Assembly: GCF_043641665.1 (NCBI RefSeq) | Contig: NC_092203.1 | Span: 11,353,873-11,417,872, forward strand | Direction of reading: 5' to 3' | Length of the DNA stretch: 64,000 nt | Source: Enoplosus armatus | Taxonomy: Eukaryota; Chordata; Actinopteri; Centrarchiformes; Enoplosidae | Shown here: positions 33,698-46,246 of the stretch, in pieces | How the letters are laid out: each line of letters starts with the position of its first letter | Position numbering within the stretch: the first letter of the stretch is position 1 | Notes under the pieces: generated by a model | What the model was told of the DNA's origin: nothing | Seen by the model: the letters and a program-made list of their open reading frames with translations, nothing else | Database searches by the model: none | Translations under genes and position numbers: made by a program

Positions 33698-35347
33698 GAC
33701 ACGTAAATGACCACCACCACCAGAGGAAGAGTGCAGTGTCTTCCTGTGAACAGCAGGGGGCCATCAAGTGCCACAGAGTCCTCATCCATACAGCTGTGTG
33801 TACACCTCCAAGCTTGACCTGTCACCACTGAGGAAAAGCTGCAGAAAAGAAACCAGCTGTATTTTCTTGTGTTTTCAGCTCCTGATGCATGTAACATCAT
33901 CACGTCGATGTATTTATCTCCTCATGTCACTGCAGTGCTTTAATAGTTTCACACTTAGTTGTATTTATCACTGACGCCTGACAGCATGCAGCAGCTGTGA
34001 ACAACACATTCAGTCCGATTCTTCTTCTTCTTCCGTCTTTTATTATGTATCATGTCAACGACAGAAGGAGGATTTTTGTACTCTGAGCTGTTGCTGCAGG
34101 AAAATAAACATGAAGAGAACTATGAACAGACAGCAGTGTTCAGTCTTTTATCTTCAATGAATATATAATTATATCTCCTGAGCCACACTGACGCTCCTCT
34201 TTTTCATGCAGTGAAGAGGCGTGAAACACTAAGTGTATAATTGGTATTAGACAATCTCAGACTTCCTCGTGGCGTCGGAGTCATTTAGAAAGAAAGACCT
34301 TGACGTTCGAGAAGCTGTATTCTGCTCAGTTGAAGTCTGGGAATTTCAGAGGTTTCTGAAAACCGATTCTGTGAAGTCCTTCACATGATGAATGCACTGG
34401 ATGAAAGCTGCTTTTGTCCACAGAAGAACAAGTTTGTGTCATTGATGAAGACTATGGTGGGAAAACCAACACTGAAAACTGGATCCCCACTCATAATGTC
34501 ATGAAATTCAAATGGACAAATGTGATTCAGAAAGAATGTGATGATTTGTTTGGACGGATCACAAAGTGTAAAAGCAGAAAACCAATTGGGACCATAAAGT
34601 GAGAGTTCCCATTTATGTTTACAAATCATTAGTTACAAAATCTTTAATACTGAAAAGTTGCAACAAAACTTCTGTGAAAGTCTATTATCCAAAAAGGGAA
34701 ATTCATTTGATCGCAGGTGCAACAACTAGTGTGATTAGCAGAAGGAATAGTCCCTTTTTCAGACATATCTGAAATGATTACTCGTATAACTTCTCTAACC
34801 AATCCAGACAAAAACCCACTTATGATCCAGGACTCATGAACGCTCCTGGCGAAGGCCTTCTAATCGTGTACAATGAACGTGATGAAAGTGAACATATAGA
34901 TACACGTGGCTGTCACCAGAAAAGCACTGCAAGACAAAAGCAGAAAGCATCGAGGGCTTGTTTTTGATGCTGCTGCTCAACAGCAGAGCAGACCAAACTT
35001 TAACGCCTTGCTGGAGAGCGATTGAGCTGTTTCTCCTCAACATTAAATGAAATAAATAAAAAAAGGAAGGAAGGTTTTGAAACCAGCAGAGTAAAAGAAA
35101 AGCAGAACAAGTTAATGTGGAAGTTATTTCCTCGCTTTTTGAGCAACAACGGCATCTTTGCAAAACGTCTGTGGTGAGAAGCAAAGAGGAGAAGAAGGTC
35201 TGTGATGAGCTGCCAGCGGTTACACTTGTGCTTCTAGTACATTCAAAAACGCAAAATAACCGCCCGTCTCCGCGGCCCCCCTGCTGCGTGGAGGTTTCCT
35301 CCCTCTCGTGGTTGTTCTGGTCCTCCAGCAGTTGGAGATTTCGTTCT
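33698..35347. other. dynlt3-cybb convergent 3' region
   Basis: The two genes converge here. It holds the dynlt3 3'UTR with AATAAA at 34103-34108 and the cybb 3'UTR on the minus strand. A minus-strand frame at 34834-35493 overlaps the last cybb exon in another frame and is not a gene. I see no third gene. Confidence 0.65.
34103..34108 (+). terminator. dynlt3: Candidate poly(A) signal of dynlt3
   Basis: AATAAA about 400 bases after the dynlt3 stop codon; the only clear consensus on plus in this interval. Confidence 0.6.
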
Positions 35348-38300
35348 TTAGAAGTTTTCTTTGTTGAAGATGAACTTGACGTCGGCCTCCGAGTGGGACA
35401 GACACTGTTTCTCCAGAGACTTCCCCAGCTGAGGCGGACCGCACAGGAAGACTCCCACTTTAGTTCTGAGGACACAACAAACACAACAAACACTTTTTAT
35501 GCTCATTTTCAATTTGTGCAAAACAAAAACTTTCAGTATCACAAGAGATGAGTAGTAGTAGTAAAACTAGCAGTAGTTTTTGGGACAAATGTAGCAATAT
35601 CAGCAGTAGTAGTAGAGGTTGAAGTGGGAGTAAAAGTAGAACAGTAGCAAAACAAGTAGAAGTAGTCGGGGCAGCAGTAGTGGTATCAGTACCACTGTTA
35701 GTAGTAGTACTAGAGAGAGTATTTCAGACATGAAGTTACAGCTACTGATCCTCACTCTGAGCTTTACTTATTAGAAGATGGATGACGTCATGAGCTGAAG
35801 GTAGAGTGTGTGTGTGTGTGTGTGTGTGTGTACAGTGTGATAACATAATAAAGGGCCTCACCCCGGGTGCTTTGATGCAATATTGGTGAACTCGTTGTCC
35901 CAGTTGGGTTTCCCATAAAGAGTCTTCTGTTTGAGTCCTGTGATTGGGTCATTCTCCGCCTCGTGGTGAACACGGAAGTGAGCCGCCTGACAAAGGAAAC
36001 GTTTATTTTTCAGCCAACAGCGATGAAAAGACGAGCCGCACGCAGCCCAGTGTTTGTTAGAGTTAGACGTCTGTGCTTCTAGCCAACATGCCTGTTCCCT
36101 CCCCATCATGAAGAAAAGGAGGCGTCAGTGGTAAAAGAAGTGTTCACATCCTTTACTTGAGTAAAAGTACCACAACAATGTAGAGAATACTCAATTACAA
36201 GTAAAAGTCTTCAATGTAGAATCTCACTTAATATTAGAGCAGCATTTTATTTTTGTTGCTGTGCGTTTGAACTACTTTATACACAGTTAGCTAGTTTAGT
36301 CCAGTGGTTCCCAACCGAGGGGCCAGGCCCCTCCAAAGGGTCACCAGTTAAATCTGAGCGGTCTGAGATGATGAAGTGGAGAGGAAAGCAGGAGAAACAA
36401 AGTTCTGTTGTTTTTTGTGAACAACTACTTAAACAAAACCGTCTGAGCAGTTGGCAGAACTGATAACAAACTCCGAGACATCTGGAACATGACGAGGGCT
36501 CACAACTGAAATGTAGTGGAGTGGAAGACATATTTGACTGTGAGTTTGAGGCGGTTTGTTGCATCACATGTACCTCGGTCTCCTTCCAGCGGGTGAGGTA
36601 GATGTTGTAGCTGAGGAAGTCGGTCACGCCCTTCTCCGCCATCTGACCCTCCAGAGACTGCAGCAGGTCTGCAAACCACTCGAAGGCCTGCGTCTCCGGG
36701 CACAGCCAGTAGAAGTAGATCTGGGGAGGACAGGGACACTCAACAGTCACTTTACTGATTCTCCGTGACAACTGTGCCAACTCCATCTGCTGATGAAGAC
36801 CGTGTGATACAGTTGAAAGCTCCAGGAAAAGCTACTAATTGGAAACTATTTCAAGAATGAGCTTTGATGCTTGCTAGAAATTTAATTTGACAAAAAAATG
36901 TTTGCATCTCTCGTTCTTCCTCAGAAAATGAAGACCGAGTGATATGGTTGAAAGCTCCAGAGAAAGCTAGTAAGAGGACCTTGCATTGGGATTGCTTCGT
37001 CAAGCTAAATGCTGCCGTTTTTCTGCTGATGTTGAGGTGTCTCACCTTCTTGGTGAAGACGTCCTGGTTGTTCTGGATGCGTTTGTACCACACGGACTTG
37101 AGGATGGAGGCGAAAGGAGTCACACCGATTCCCGCGCCCACCAGCACCACCACCTCGTACCGGAACACGTCCTCGCTGGCTGTACCAAACGGGCCGTCTA
37201 TACCCAGCCTGAGGGAGACAGAGACATGGGGAGAGATTTGAAACAGCAGTCTCTACAGCACAAACATTTTGAAAATATCCTGATTAATCGCATCTTATCA
37301 GTGTGTCACTGCTGCCTCTGAATAAAGGCCGCACTCTTTCATTATCTGGTCTGAAGAGAACAGAAAAATGCTCCGGCTCACTTTCTCTGCCTCTCCACTC
37401 ACTCCTGAAAGGGGGAAGAGTTAGAAGACGCACAATAAACCACTCAGGGCTGTAAATGTGACCCCCATTGCCAGCTTTTCAAAGGAGTATTGGATCCAGG
37501 AAGCTGAGGGTGCAATCAAATGTAATCACAAGCAATTTTAGGCACAGTTTTCCTCTCTTTTCTCCCCCTTCCCCTGTTGTCGTACTTGGGCAGTTTCCAG
37601 GCCTCCTGAGTCTCGGTTTTGTCTCCTCCGCAGGCCTCGTACAGCTTTTGAGTCCAGTCTCCGACAATGCGGATGTGGGCGCTGAAGTAGTCCTCCTCGG
37701 GGGCAGAGGTCAGGGTGAAGGGGTGCCACTCCAGCCTGGAAACGGACGGACACTGGATGAAGACGTACTGACCCACCTCCATATGGAAACCTTTCCTCTT
37801 CATCTGCAGCTCCAGAGTCTTGGAGGGGTGCATCACCACCTGATGGACAGGGACAGGGTTTTTAGGGTCCAACTAAAAAGGACTAAATTACATTTTGTTC
37901 TGCAATTGCTTGATTACTTGATTAATTGTGTCGTCTGAGCAACTGTCCGAACCTGTAGTCTTATCAGAAAAATACTTTGACGTGTCAAAAAACAAATGAA
38001 GGACTTTATTTTAGGGTCATCCTGTTTGATTGGATGAAGTGTGCAGGAGGACTGGAAACAAAATAATGTTTTATAGAAACTTAAAAATTGGCCTAATGTT
38101 CGATCAAGCGGACCTGTACAAACAAGGAATGTAAGAAATGCAGCCACAGCGGGAAAGATTCTAATGTTTAACTTGGTCCATAGCCAAACTTTCCACCAAA
38201 GTCGTTTTTGAGATATCCTGCTAACAGTCTAACAAACCTAGAAGACAGAGAGCATAACCTCAAGGCAACAAGACATGAACATGACATTAGTTACAAATTA

Positions 38301-41300
38301 GGGGTTTAATGTGTTGCTCTTCAACAAACAGGCCTGTTTGTCTCTCTTATTTCAGCACATACACACCTTGGTGATGACCACTTTTTGGTGGGATCGATAG
38401 ATGCGGACGATCCTCTCGCACACATAGAGGATCATGGGGCCCACCACCCACTTCCACGTCTGGAGAGAAGGGAAATATTGGTAATTGTACAGTAATACTG
38501 AATTATTACTAAGAGTTTAAAAGAAGATGTGACATGCTCAAAGTATTACTCTAAATGATTGAAACAGACTCCTCAACACTCTTACATAACAAAAACGTAA
38601 TGACAGCTTTTGACTTTAACAACTAACCATCGGAGGGTTTCCAGCAAACTCTGGTACAGCACAGTTGGACCCGTTCTTTCCCCAGTCTTCAAACTGGTTG
38701 GCACAAACGTCAGGTTTGTTTGTCTCCAGGCTACCGGCCGTCTGTCCTCGCACAATCCGCCTGCAGTCAATGAACAGCACACCAAGGAGGAATTCATATT
38801 TAATGATGAGCATTATTATTATTACTGCTATTAGTGAAAGGATAAGTGAAACTGGGGGGACCTGGACCTCATAGGTCCGAAGCAGAACTGTAGACAGTGA
38901 TCACTGTCCAGACTGAGTCAGTATGGGGTCATGTTCGAGTCCCGACCAGGGGCCAGACGTACGATGCACGTGTGGTTGTCAGCTGCTGAGGCGGAGATGT
39001 AACCTTATCGTGAAACCCAGTTTCACTTATTGTATTGTTGTTGCAGTCTGCACTGCGGCCTGTCAAATGTTAATAGAGAGGCGCATTTATAAACTTAATT
39101 TCAAATGATTTATGAATTCTATCATTTACATTGGAGCCATTGTTTCTCTGTCGTCAGTGATCTTTTGATTAGATACTGAATTGTGAAGCAGTTTGTGAGG
39201 TCTGTTTCAATATGAGCTGTAGGAATTAATCATTGATGGTTTACAGGTACATGTGATGAATTAGTAATAAATAACCACAGCTGCTTTGGTGGAGAAATAG
39301 CATTTCTTCTTCTTTGCTCTTCTTCTCATTTCACAGCTCTAATGAGTGGTGGACCAGGACCAAGTGTCGAGACCCAAACGGATGTTTAAGTGTGCATATG
39401 CGCCCAGTTCCACAATGATTCCTAAAACAGAACCAGGCGTATGTGCGGCATTAGAAATGTAAAGAATGTGGTTGTCAGTTTTAGTCATGAATCTACACAG
39501 TTTTATGCATCAGGCCTCTGGTCCAAATGGTGTCAAGACAGAGTTCAGTAGAGGTCGTGTTCGAGTCAAGATCCACATGGGACTTAACTAGACTAGACTA
39601 ACTAGACTAAAACAGGCAAGACTTGTGGCCACGCCCAAGACAAGTCCAGACAGGTCCAGAGTAGCTTCCCTCACACTGAAAACTACTAACAGCTGTGGTA
39701 GAAATAAAAGAGCAGGCAGGTATTTCTCAGAAAGAAATGAACTGTATCTTGTGCCTTCTCACCCGAAGCCGTGGAACACCAGTCCGATGAAGAAGATGAC
39801 AAAGAGATGGTGGGTGTACCAGAACACCTCGAAGTAGGACCTGCGGATGACCTCCATGGAGGAAGTGATGATGAGGATGAGGGCTAGCGTGATGGCCACG
39901 CCCGTCAACCCAGCGATGGTGGTAAACATGACAATGGTAGGGTTCTGCATCATAAAACAGTTTGAATTGTCAGAATCAGGAAGTTTACTGGCGTAACACT
40001 TACAGTTCACATGTCAGGTATTTACTGATTATCATTTTTAAAACTCGTTTCCCTCCTTTCTCCTCCACACGGCTGATTAGTCACGGCGTGGGTGGTGGTC
40101 ACAGGGTCGTCACCTCCAACAGTTTCTCACTTGTTTCCACTTTAATCACGACACTCCTGCAGGTCATGTTTATTATTGGCTTCCCTCATGTACCAAATGT
40201 CTGTTTTATTATAGTTCCTCTTACTGCTGAGACTGACTGAAGGCACGTGTAAGTGATAAAAGCTAAATACAGTTTTGAAGTAGGAAGCTAGTTTGGATGC
40301 TAGAGGTGAATGTCACTGGCTTTATAAGTTATTATATTATGGAAATGAGGTTTAAACTGATTTGGTTTGTCCATATAAGTATAACTCTTATTTCTTTGTG
40401 TTATGGCTTTTGAAGAAATGCATTTGGAAGCTAAAGACTGTATCTGCAAAGAGGAAGTTTCTCAAAACATCTGAGGTCAAATACGGAGAGGAAGTTAGTC
40501 AGATTAAGTAATACTATGTATTTTCTCATCTCTCACAAAATGTAGCAATAGCAGAGGGGATTTCACAGATTTTAGTAACACAAGAAGAATCCAACTGCAT
40601 GTTTGATTGAAAAAAACACAGTTTTTCTGCAACACTGAAATGGATCTGAATATGAACTTGTGTTCTCTGGTGCCCACAACTCACCGTCTCATTACTCCTA
40701 ATGGGGTTCAGGAAGGAGGCATTGTCCCCGGTGCCGATTTCAGACAGGACGAAGGTCAGAGGCCTGTCGTCGCGATTCAGCTGGGCGTCCATGAAATATT
40801 CAAAGTTAAACAAGTGTGCGACGATGTGGACAGCTACGAGAAGGCGAGAAAGGAGAGATATATGATGACAATGGGACTTTAAATAGTCAAACCCTATCCC
40901 AAATAAGTGTTACAGGTCACATGGGATCGGAGAAGCTGTGAAATACGACTAAAATGGATATTTAAGTTATAGTAAAGGTTGAGGTTTCACTCTTGTATCT
41001 ACATGCTTCCACTTATCAATAATACCTGATCATACGTTTTCTTTTCACTGTTGTTGACGACAACTTTATGTATCTATAAAGGCTTCAAAACAATTGTCTG
41101 GGTTCAACAGCCCCCGCAGAACTGATTATTGTAACACTCACTCACATCTTCAACAAAAATAATACCTGTGTGGAAGGCGATCATGTAAGCCACCAGTTTG
41201 TGAAAAGTGATGTTTCGATCTAGTTGACGAGCTGCTGTGCGGCTGCAGCACTGAATGCAAACAAGAAGACAAATATTGCAGTGTTAAAATGTTGAGAAAC

Positions 41301-43677
41301 TAGTAAGAAATAAACCCCAACAACAGCAAAAATGTTAGCAGATACTTTCAGTCCTCTAATAGTGACAACAACAAAACAACCTACAAATTGTTCCCTCATT
41401 TGCTTAAGTTAAGTGACTGTGGTTTTTCTACACTGTTTAGTGCTTTGGAGTGAGCCGTGGTTTGTTATGGGTACCTGGATGGTCCCGCGAAGGAAGGACA
41501 GGAGGTTTCGGCAAACAGGCAACAGAATGAGCATACAGTTGAAGTTGAGGCAGGCAGCGGGAGCTCTGGCCCAGGACAGAGCTTGCTGAAGGGTTAGAGA
41601 GAGTGTTGCATTACTTCAAAATGTTGATGTTTTTCTGACTTTGTAAGTTAACCACAAACTGACTTGAACAGCAAAGAAACTAAAACCACAAATGGAAATG
41701 ACTTTGGTCAAATCAGTAAACTTCCAGAGCAAGTCTGCCTCTGAGGAATGTTTTTTCTCATTAATATCTGTTTATATTGAATATGAGAGCTTAGTGTTTG
41801 ACAATTAAATTTGAATTTGATTAAATGATTTCATTTTAATGTTGGCATCCACATACTTTCATACCATCGCGGTTTTATTGGTCTTGAAGTCAGAAAGCTT
41901 CTGTAATTCATTACCACTAAATGCTGTTTTATCACCCACAGCCTCACCACTATGGCTCCACCTAAACATGGTACTGATATTATCCTTAACCTCAAACCCA
42001 AGCCTAAATCTAGAATCATCTCAACCTCAACCTTTAACTCCACGTTGTTTCTAGCATAACCTTTATGACCTTAGTTTTCTCTCCGTAAAGACGTATGCAG
42101 CAGTAAATTTGGATTTTGTTCCTCATCTCTCTCAGAAAGAGCACAAAGTCAAGAGATTTTATCCTCTCTGTTTCACTTCTGCTCACCAGCTGTGCAGCCG
42201 GTGGTATCGACTCAGCGTATCATAACGCCAGCTGTCACCACAGAGCAGACTCTAACCCCCACATCAGACCTACTTCTCTTCACTACAATGTAAATAGAAA
42301 GTGGTGTAGATAAGGCGCGATTAGTGCGGGGGCGGAGACGCCTCAGTGTATTGTTCAGGAGGTGATGGGGATTTTATGCTGTGGCATGAATCACCTGCTT
42401 AATAAACAAATTGAATTGGGGCTTTTTACAGAAACACATCAGTAGATCAGTACCAACATCCAGTGGAGATATGAGGAAATTCTGGCAGCTAAGAAAACTC
42501 CCGACTGTCAGCAAATCAAAATGGCTGCAAAGCCTCGACTCAATGTAGATTAAATCCGACATTAATACTATTTAAAAGGAAGCCATATAGCTAACACACT
42601 TTGGTACCACGTGTACCATGAGCTAATTCAGGCTGCTTTTCCACAGATCTCTTGTAACGCGTGATTCATCATCCTTTCCTGACTCAGATCTATAGAATAT
42701 CAAAAAATAGTAACAGAAAACATCACAAAAACGCCCACGAGTCGAAGGTGACGTCGTCCAATTGCTGGTTTTGTATGACCAACTGTCCAGAACCCAAATA
42801 TGTTCAAGATCACCAGAGATTCACACTGAAGAGGCTGGAATCACAGAGGTTTTTGGTATTTTTGCCAAAAGAAAATGTTGCAGATTCATTTGAGGAACTG
42901 AAAGAGACCGGGTCCTGTTTTTTAGAAATGACTCGTTTCATACTTTCCCAGAACTTTCATGAGCCGTTTGATGAGTTGTGAAGAGCTTTTTCTTCTCTGA
43001 AGCTAAAAGGAATCACACTCTGTAGACTGATAAGCTCCAAAAATAGGTGTGTGACCAATTTGATACAGACTGCTTTAAGAAACAGCCCCCTTTTTTATTA
43101 ATCATGAATGAATGAACAAAAAGTCTCAATTCAAATATTGGCATGTGGTGCAGCAGAAGTGATGCTGCAGGTCAGACTCACCCCGAGCAGGACCCTGGTG
43201 TAAAACCATCTCTCCACCAGGAAGGCCATGTAGAAATGGACAAACAGGAACGCATTGATCCCCAGCCATACCAGCTGGAACGCACATCCAAACACATGTC
43301 GTGTTAAAAACGAATGAATGAATGAAACAACCCAATCAAGACACATTAGAATGAGATACATTTTTAATTCAGGAGGTCAGTTTTAATACCTGAGTACCAA
43401 TGCGGGGAATTGTTTTATATTCACAGAGATGCTCTATTGCATATAAACTATGCTACCTGTGTAACTATCATACGTCACAATCAAGTCCATGCGCTTTTTA
43501 AAGACGTGCTTTTAACAGAGCATAAATGCAGGTGATGAAAGCATGAAAAAATCAAGAAACAAGACATGAAGTGGTACAACAGAGAACCATGAGAAGGCTG
43601 CAGATTGTAATAATTCAATCAAATATACTCACAATAACAAAGATGGAGAGTCCCTCATTGGCAGCAAAGTTCCCCAT
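35348..43677 (-). CDS. cybb: Cytochrome b-245 heavy chain (NOX2, gp91phox), complete
   Basis: NOX2 moves electrons from NADPH through FAD and two hemes across the phagocyte membrane to make superoxide; it pairs with p22phox. Thirteen exons as in human: 43633-43677, 43182-43274, 41475-41585, 41166-41250, 40685-40833, 39763-39944, 38628-38760, 38367-38459, 37586-37839, 37046-37208, 36574-36720, 35862-35986 and 35348-35465, all in phase, 565 residues (human 570). The start [15 protein letters not shown] matches. Heme ligands His100, His114, His206 and His219 are present (human 101, 115, 209, 222). HPFTLTSAP at 336-344 binds [12 protein letters not shown] at 406-414 and FLCGPP bind NADPH. The end FIFNKENF is identical to human. 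Sequons lie at Asn149 and Asn251. No defect is seen. Confidence 0.97.
35556..35715. repeat. Imperfect (AGT)n/(AGC)n tract in cybb intron 12
   Basis: About 160 bases dominated by AGTAGT units with interruptions (AGCAGT, AAGTAG), in the intron between the last two cybb exons. Confidence 0.7.
35806..35832. repeat. (GT)n microsatellite beside the cybb exon 12 donor
   Basis: About 13 units. On the minus strand it is a CA repeat starting about 30 bases after the donor at 35862. Confidence 0.9.
36136..36230 (+). repeat. Dispersed teleost repeat (ACTTGAGTAAAAGTACC family)
   Basis: Contains TTTACTTGAGTAAAAGTACC, AATACTCAATTACAAGTAAA and AGTCTTCAATGTAGAATCTC, the typical order of this very common fish repeat. 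It sits in cybb intron 11. Confidence 0.6.
36788..37020 (+). repeat. Two direct copies of a GATGAAGACCGTG repeat in cybb intron 10
   Basis: Copies begin at 36795 (GATGAAGACCGTGTGATACA) and 36929 (AATGAAGACCGAGTGATATG). Both continue TTGAAAGCTCCAG and AAAGCTA. They belong to the same family as the hairpin element in rpgr intron 3. Confidence 0.6.
37840..43181. other. cybb introns 2-8
   Basis: These introns are mostly AT-rich and hold no exon of another gene. Intron 6 (38761-39762) has two words similar to a tRNA B box (TGTTCGAGTC at about 38935 and 39556) without an A box at the right distance. Intron 2 (41586-43181) has a 40-base match to 59371-59410. Nothing else is supported. Confidence 0.55.
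41822..41862 (+). repeat. Short dispersed repeat shared with 59371-59410
   Basis: The words ATTTTAATGTTGGCAT, then CATA(C/G)ACTT are shared with 59371-59410 at about 85% identity by eye. This is probably one end of an unclassified interspersed element. Confidence 0.4.
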
Positions 43678-43734
43678 GATGAAAAGTGCTTCTGAAAAGG
43701 TGTGTGTGAAGGAGAGAGTGTTAATGTGATAATA

Positions 43735-43760
43735 GAGGAGGAAGCAGGAAACAGGAGGAG
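43735..43760 (-). promoter_or_regulatory. cybb: Ets/PU.1-like motif cluster upstream of cybb
   Basis: Plus reads GAGGAGGAAGCAGGAAACAG, giving several GGAA cores 60-80 bases before the cybb ATG. PU.1 drives mammalian CYBB in myeloid cells from a proximal site. An acceptor-like CCTTTTCAG 18 bases before the ATG suggests there may be an upstream leader exon instead, so the promoter position is uncertain. Confidence 0.35.
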
Positions 43761-44469
43761 GAGAGTGAAGAGTGAAGTGGGCTGATTACTCATTTTATAA
43801 TCTTTTTTAGGTGCAAATAAGGAAGTGGCCCTTCACAGCTTTTCAGAAGGAAGGCCTGTCGTTCCGTCAGCCGCACACTCTGAAAGGTTCCTTATCGAGT
43901 CCGAGACTATAATCTGATCTTTGAAACATTTAATCAAAGTTTGTGCAAACAAACGTTGTTCAGACGCCAAAGAAAGAACAATAATGAGCCTTCAAAACAA
44001 CAGTCAGAGCTTTCGACTAAAATGTTAAAGGTTTTCTTAGTTTTCTGGCTAGATATGAAAGCGTGTTCCAAGAATACTTACAGTGGCGACGCCTTGCTGT
44101 CATGAGCAGTGCTCGGCGAGTCCTGGATGTGTTAACACTCGAACCCAGGTGACGGTTCAGGAGGAACTTGATACTCAATGGTGACATTGTGAATTTTAGG
44201 CAGAGGAAGTGGCTGATTTCTAAATGTGAAGTAAAACAGAAGATTAATTGCCACATGCTTCCTGTTTCAAGTTAAACTGCAGAAAGTGAAACACCTGAAC
44301 CAACATCTAAATTTGGTTCACATTAGAAGAAAAGCACTAGCAACATATACCAGGGCTTTTTGTTGTTTTTGTTTTAGTTGGACTTTCAGCAGAGACACTT
44401 TTGCAGCTCATTTCCTTCTGTAAATGAATGTTTCTCTCTTGGGCAACTCTAAAGCCTGCTGATAATGAA

Positions 44470-44985
44470 AAGACCCAGGGGTCCTTGAAGGGTTGCAGGG
44501 TGACGGGATGTTTCAGAGGGGTACTTCAGGGGGCTCTTGAGAGAGTTTCTGGAGTTTCTGAGGGCCGAGGTTCTGAAATATGTCCCGCCATAGGATCTAG
44601 TGGTTCTTGAGAGGTTTCCAGAGGTCTCTAAGAGGTTCAGTTGGGTTTACAGGATTAGAGGATTCAGAGGGTTTCATTTGTCTTTGGTTGACTTCTATGA
44701 GATCACTGCTGCAGGGAAGGTGTTTCTAAGGTTCTCCAAGTGGTTCCTGAGGCTCTTGAGAGGGTACCTGAGGTTTCTGAGGTCCTATCCTACGGTGTGT
44801 TCAGCAGTTCTGGATGAGTTCAGGAAATGCATTGGGAGGTTCACGAAGTTTTCAGAGTCATGGGTCTGAGGGGTACTTTGGAGGGTTTCCGGTGTCTTTC
44901 AAGGAGCCACGTGTCTCTGATGAATTTCTGGATTGGCTGAAAGGGTCCAGGGGTCCTTGAGAGGGTTCACAAGTTCTTAAGGTTT
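44470..44985 (+). repeat. Degenerate G/T-rich tandem repeat
   Basis: Repeated variants of GGGTCCTTGAGAGGGTT and GGTTTCTGAGG about 20-25 bases apart through some 500 bases. Units are too diverged to align by eye. Open frames through it are by-products of the repeat. Confidence 0.5.
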
Positions 44986-44999
44986 AAAATTTGATCTTA

Positions 45000-45160
45000 A
45001 TTTCATTAAAAGGAAGTTCTTCCTGTCCTCTGTCTCCATAGTGCTTCTCATTGTGGGAGCTGCTGGTCTCTGTAATAACATTATAAAGAGTCTGTGAAGT
45101 GTCATGAGTTGACTTTTCTTGTGATTTGGTGCTATATAAATAAAAGTGAATTGAATTCAC
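45000..45160 (+). mobile_element. 3' tail of a teleost non-LTR retrotransposon-type repeat
   Basis: Word order AAGTTCTTCCTGTCCTCTGT, AGTGCTTCTCATTGTGGGAG, GGTCTCTGTAATAACATTAT, AAAGAGTCTGTGAAGTGTCA, then TGGTGCTATATAAATAAAAG and TGAATTGAATT. I recognise this as the 3' end of a very abundant teleost repeat. It is 5'-truncated with no coding sequence. Confidence 0.6.
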
Positions 45161-46201
45161 TAGAAACAACCATAATAATTCTGTGAAAAAGGGAATGATC
45201 TGAGTTGACTAATATAAATGAAGTTGTTTGCAGTTACACATCTCAATCCATAAGGAATTAAAATCATCTCAAATCAAGTCTACTTAGTCCTGAAAAAGAG
45301 GGCGTGGCTCTCATCACTAGGGCAACTAAAAGCAGCTCTGCGTCCCTGAAAAAGACGTTTCTCAAGGAAAACGTTTCTGGATAAAAGCATCAGCATAACA
45401 TGAATCAATTGTCACCAGTTCTCAACTGTATAATCTTATCCTGCATGTTTTGATGTTGTCTTTTGAAAGAATGTGGTAATGTTATCTGGGTTTAACGGCC
45501 TGCAGCACTGTTGCACTGATGCTTTCAGCACAATTGCATGAACGGAAATCCAACTTTCACTCAGGATTATTGTCAGTCAGATCACTGCTGATTGTCCAGA
45601 GGATTTTGAGGTTAAAATGGCGAGCATTACGCTACATGTAGCTGAAGTCATCAGGTGACTGTGAATGTTAGATATCTGTCTGGTGCTCAGTGATTTCTAG
45701 ACTCTGTAACAGATAGTTTGTTTTATTAGCTGCTCCTGTTAAACCTGTGTTACTGTGTGCTCTGTCGACGTGTGTGTTTATTTTCATACTCTTCAGGGCT
45801 GCAATATCTGGAGAGGTGCTTTACTAATAAAGTTTAAAAGCTACACAAATCCCTTCCTAGTCCCAACCAAAGAATACATTACTTAAATATTAGTGTCTGC
45901 TAATGCCGCGGATCACATAATCTACATTGGTGTGTTACTGCCACCTATCAGGAAACAACAAGTGTGACAGATGAGTGATGACTTCCAGTGAAATGACAAA
46001 TGTCAAGCCCTCTGTGCATCCAGGTTGCGGCTGTATGTGTGCATGTATGCAATAACGTCTTCTATCTGTGTGTCAGTTTGTGTCCAACCAGCAGACAGAT
46101 GGTTGTGGAGGCGAGTGGGGAAAATACATAATTCAGACTGAACAAGGTTGACGTTTAATTGCAGAGTGACAAACATGAGATGTGACAGAATGAGTCCAAT
46201 A

Positions 46202-46202
<1 letters not shown>

Positions 46203-46244
<42 letters not shown>
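46203..46244. repeat. (CA)n microsatellite
   Basis: About 21 uninterrupted CA units in intergenic DNA. Confidence 0.93.

Positions 46245-46246
<2 letters not shown>

Noticed and set aside
34834..35493. 219-codon minus-strand frame
   Set aside because: It overlaps the last cybb exon in a different frame and runs into its 3'UTR; the Ser/Leu/Phe-rich text has no domain.
38926..39570. tRNA gene or tRNA-derived SINE
   Set aside because: Two TGTTCGAGTC words resemble a B box, but there is no A box at the right distance and no cloverleaf.
44600..44869. 89-codon frame as a gene
   Set aside because: It lies inside the degenerate tandem array, and its repeated Leu-Arg text follows the repeat unit.
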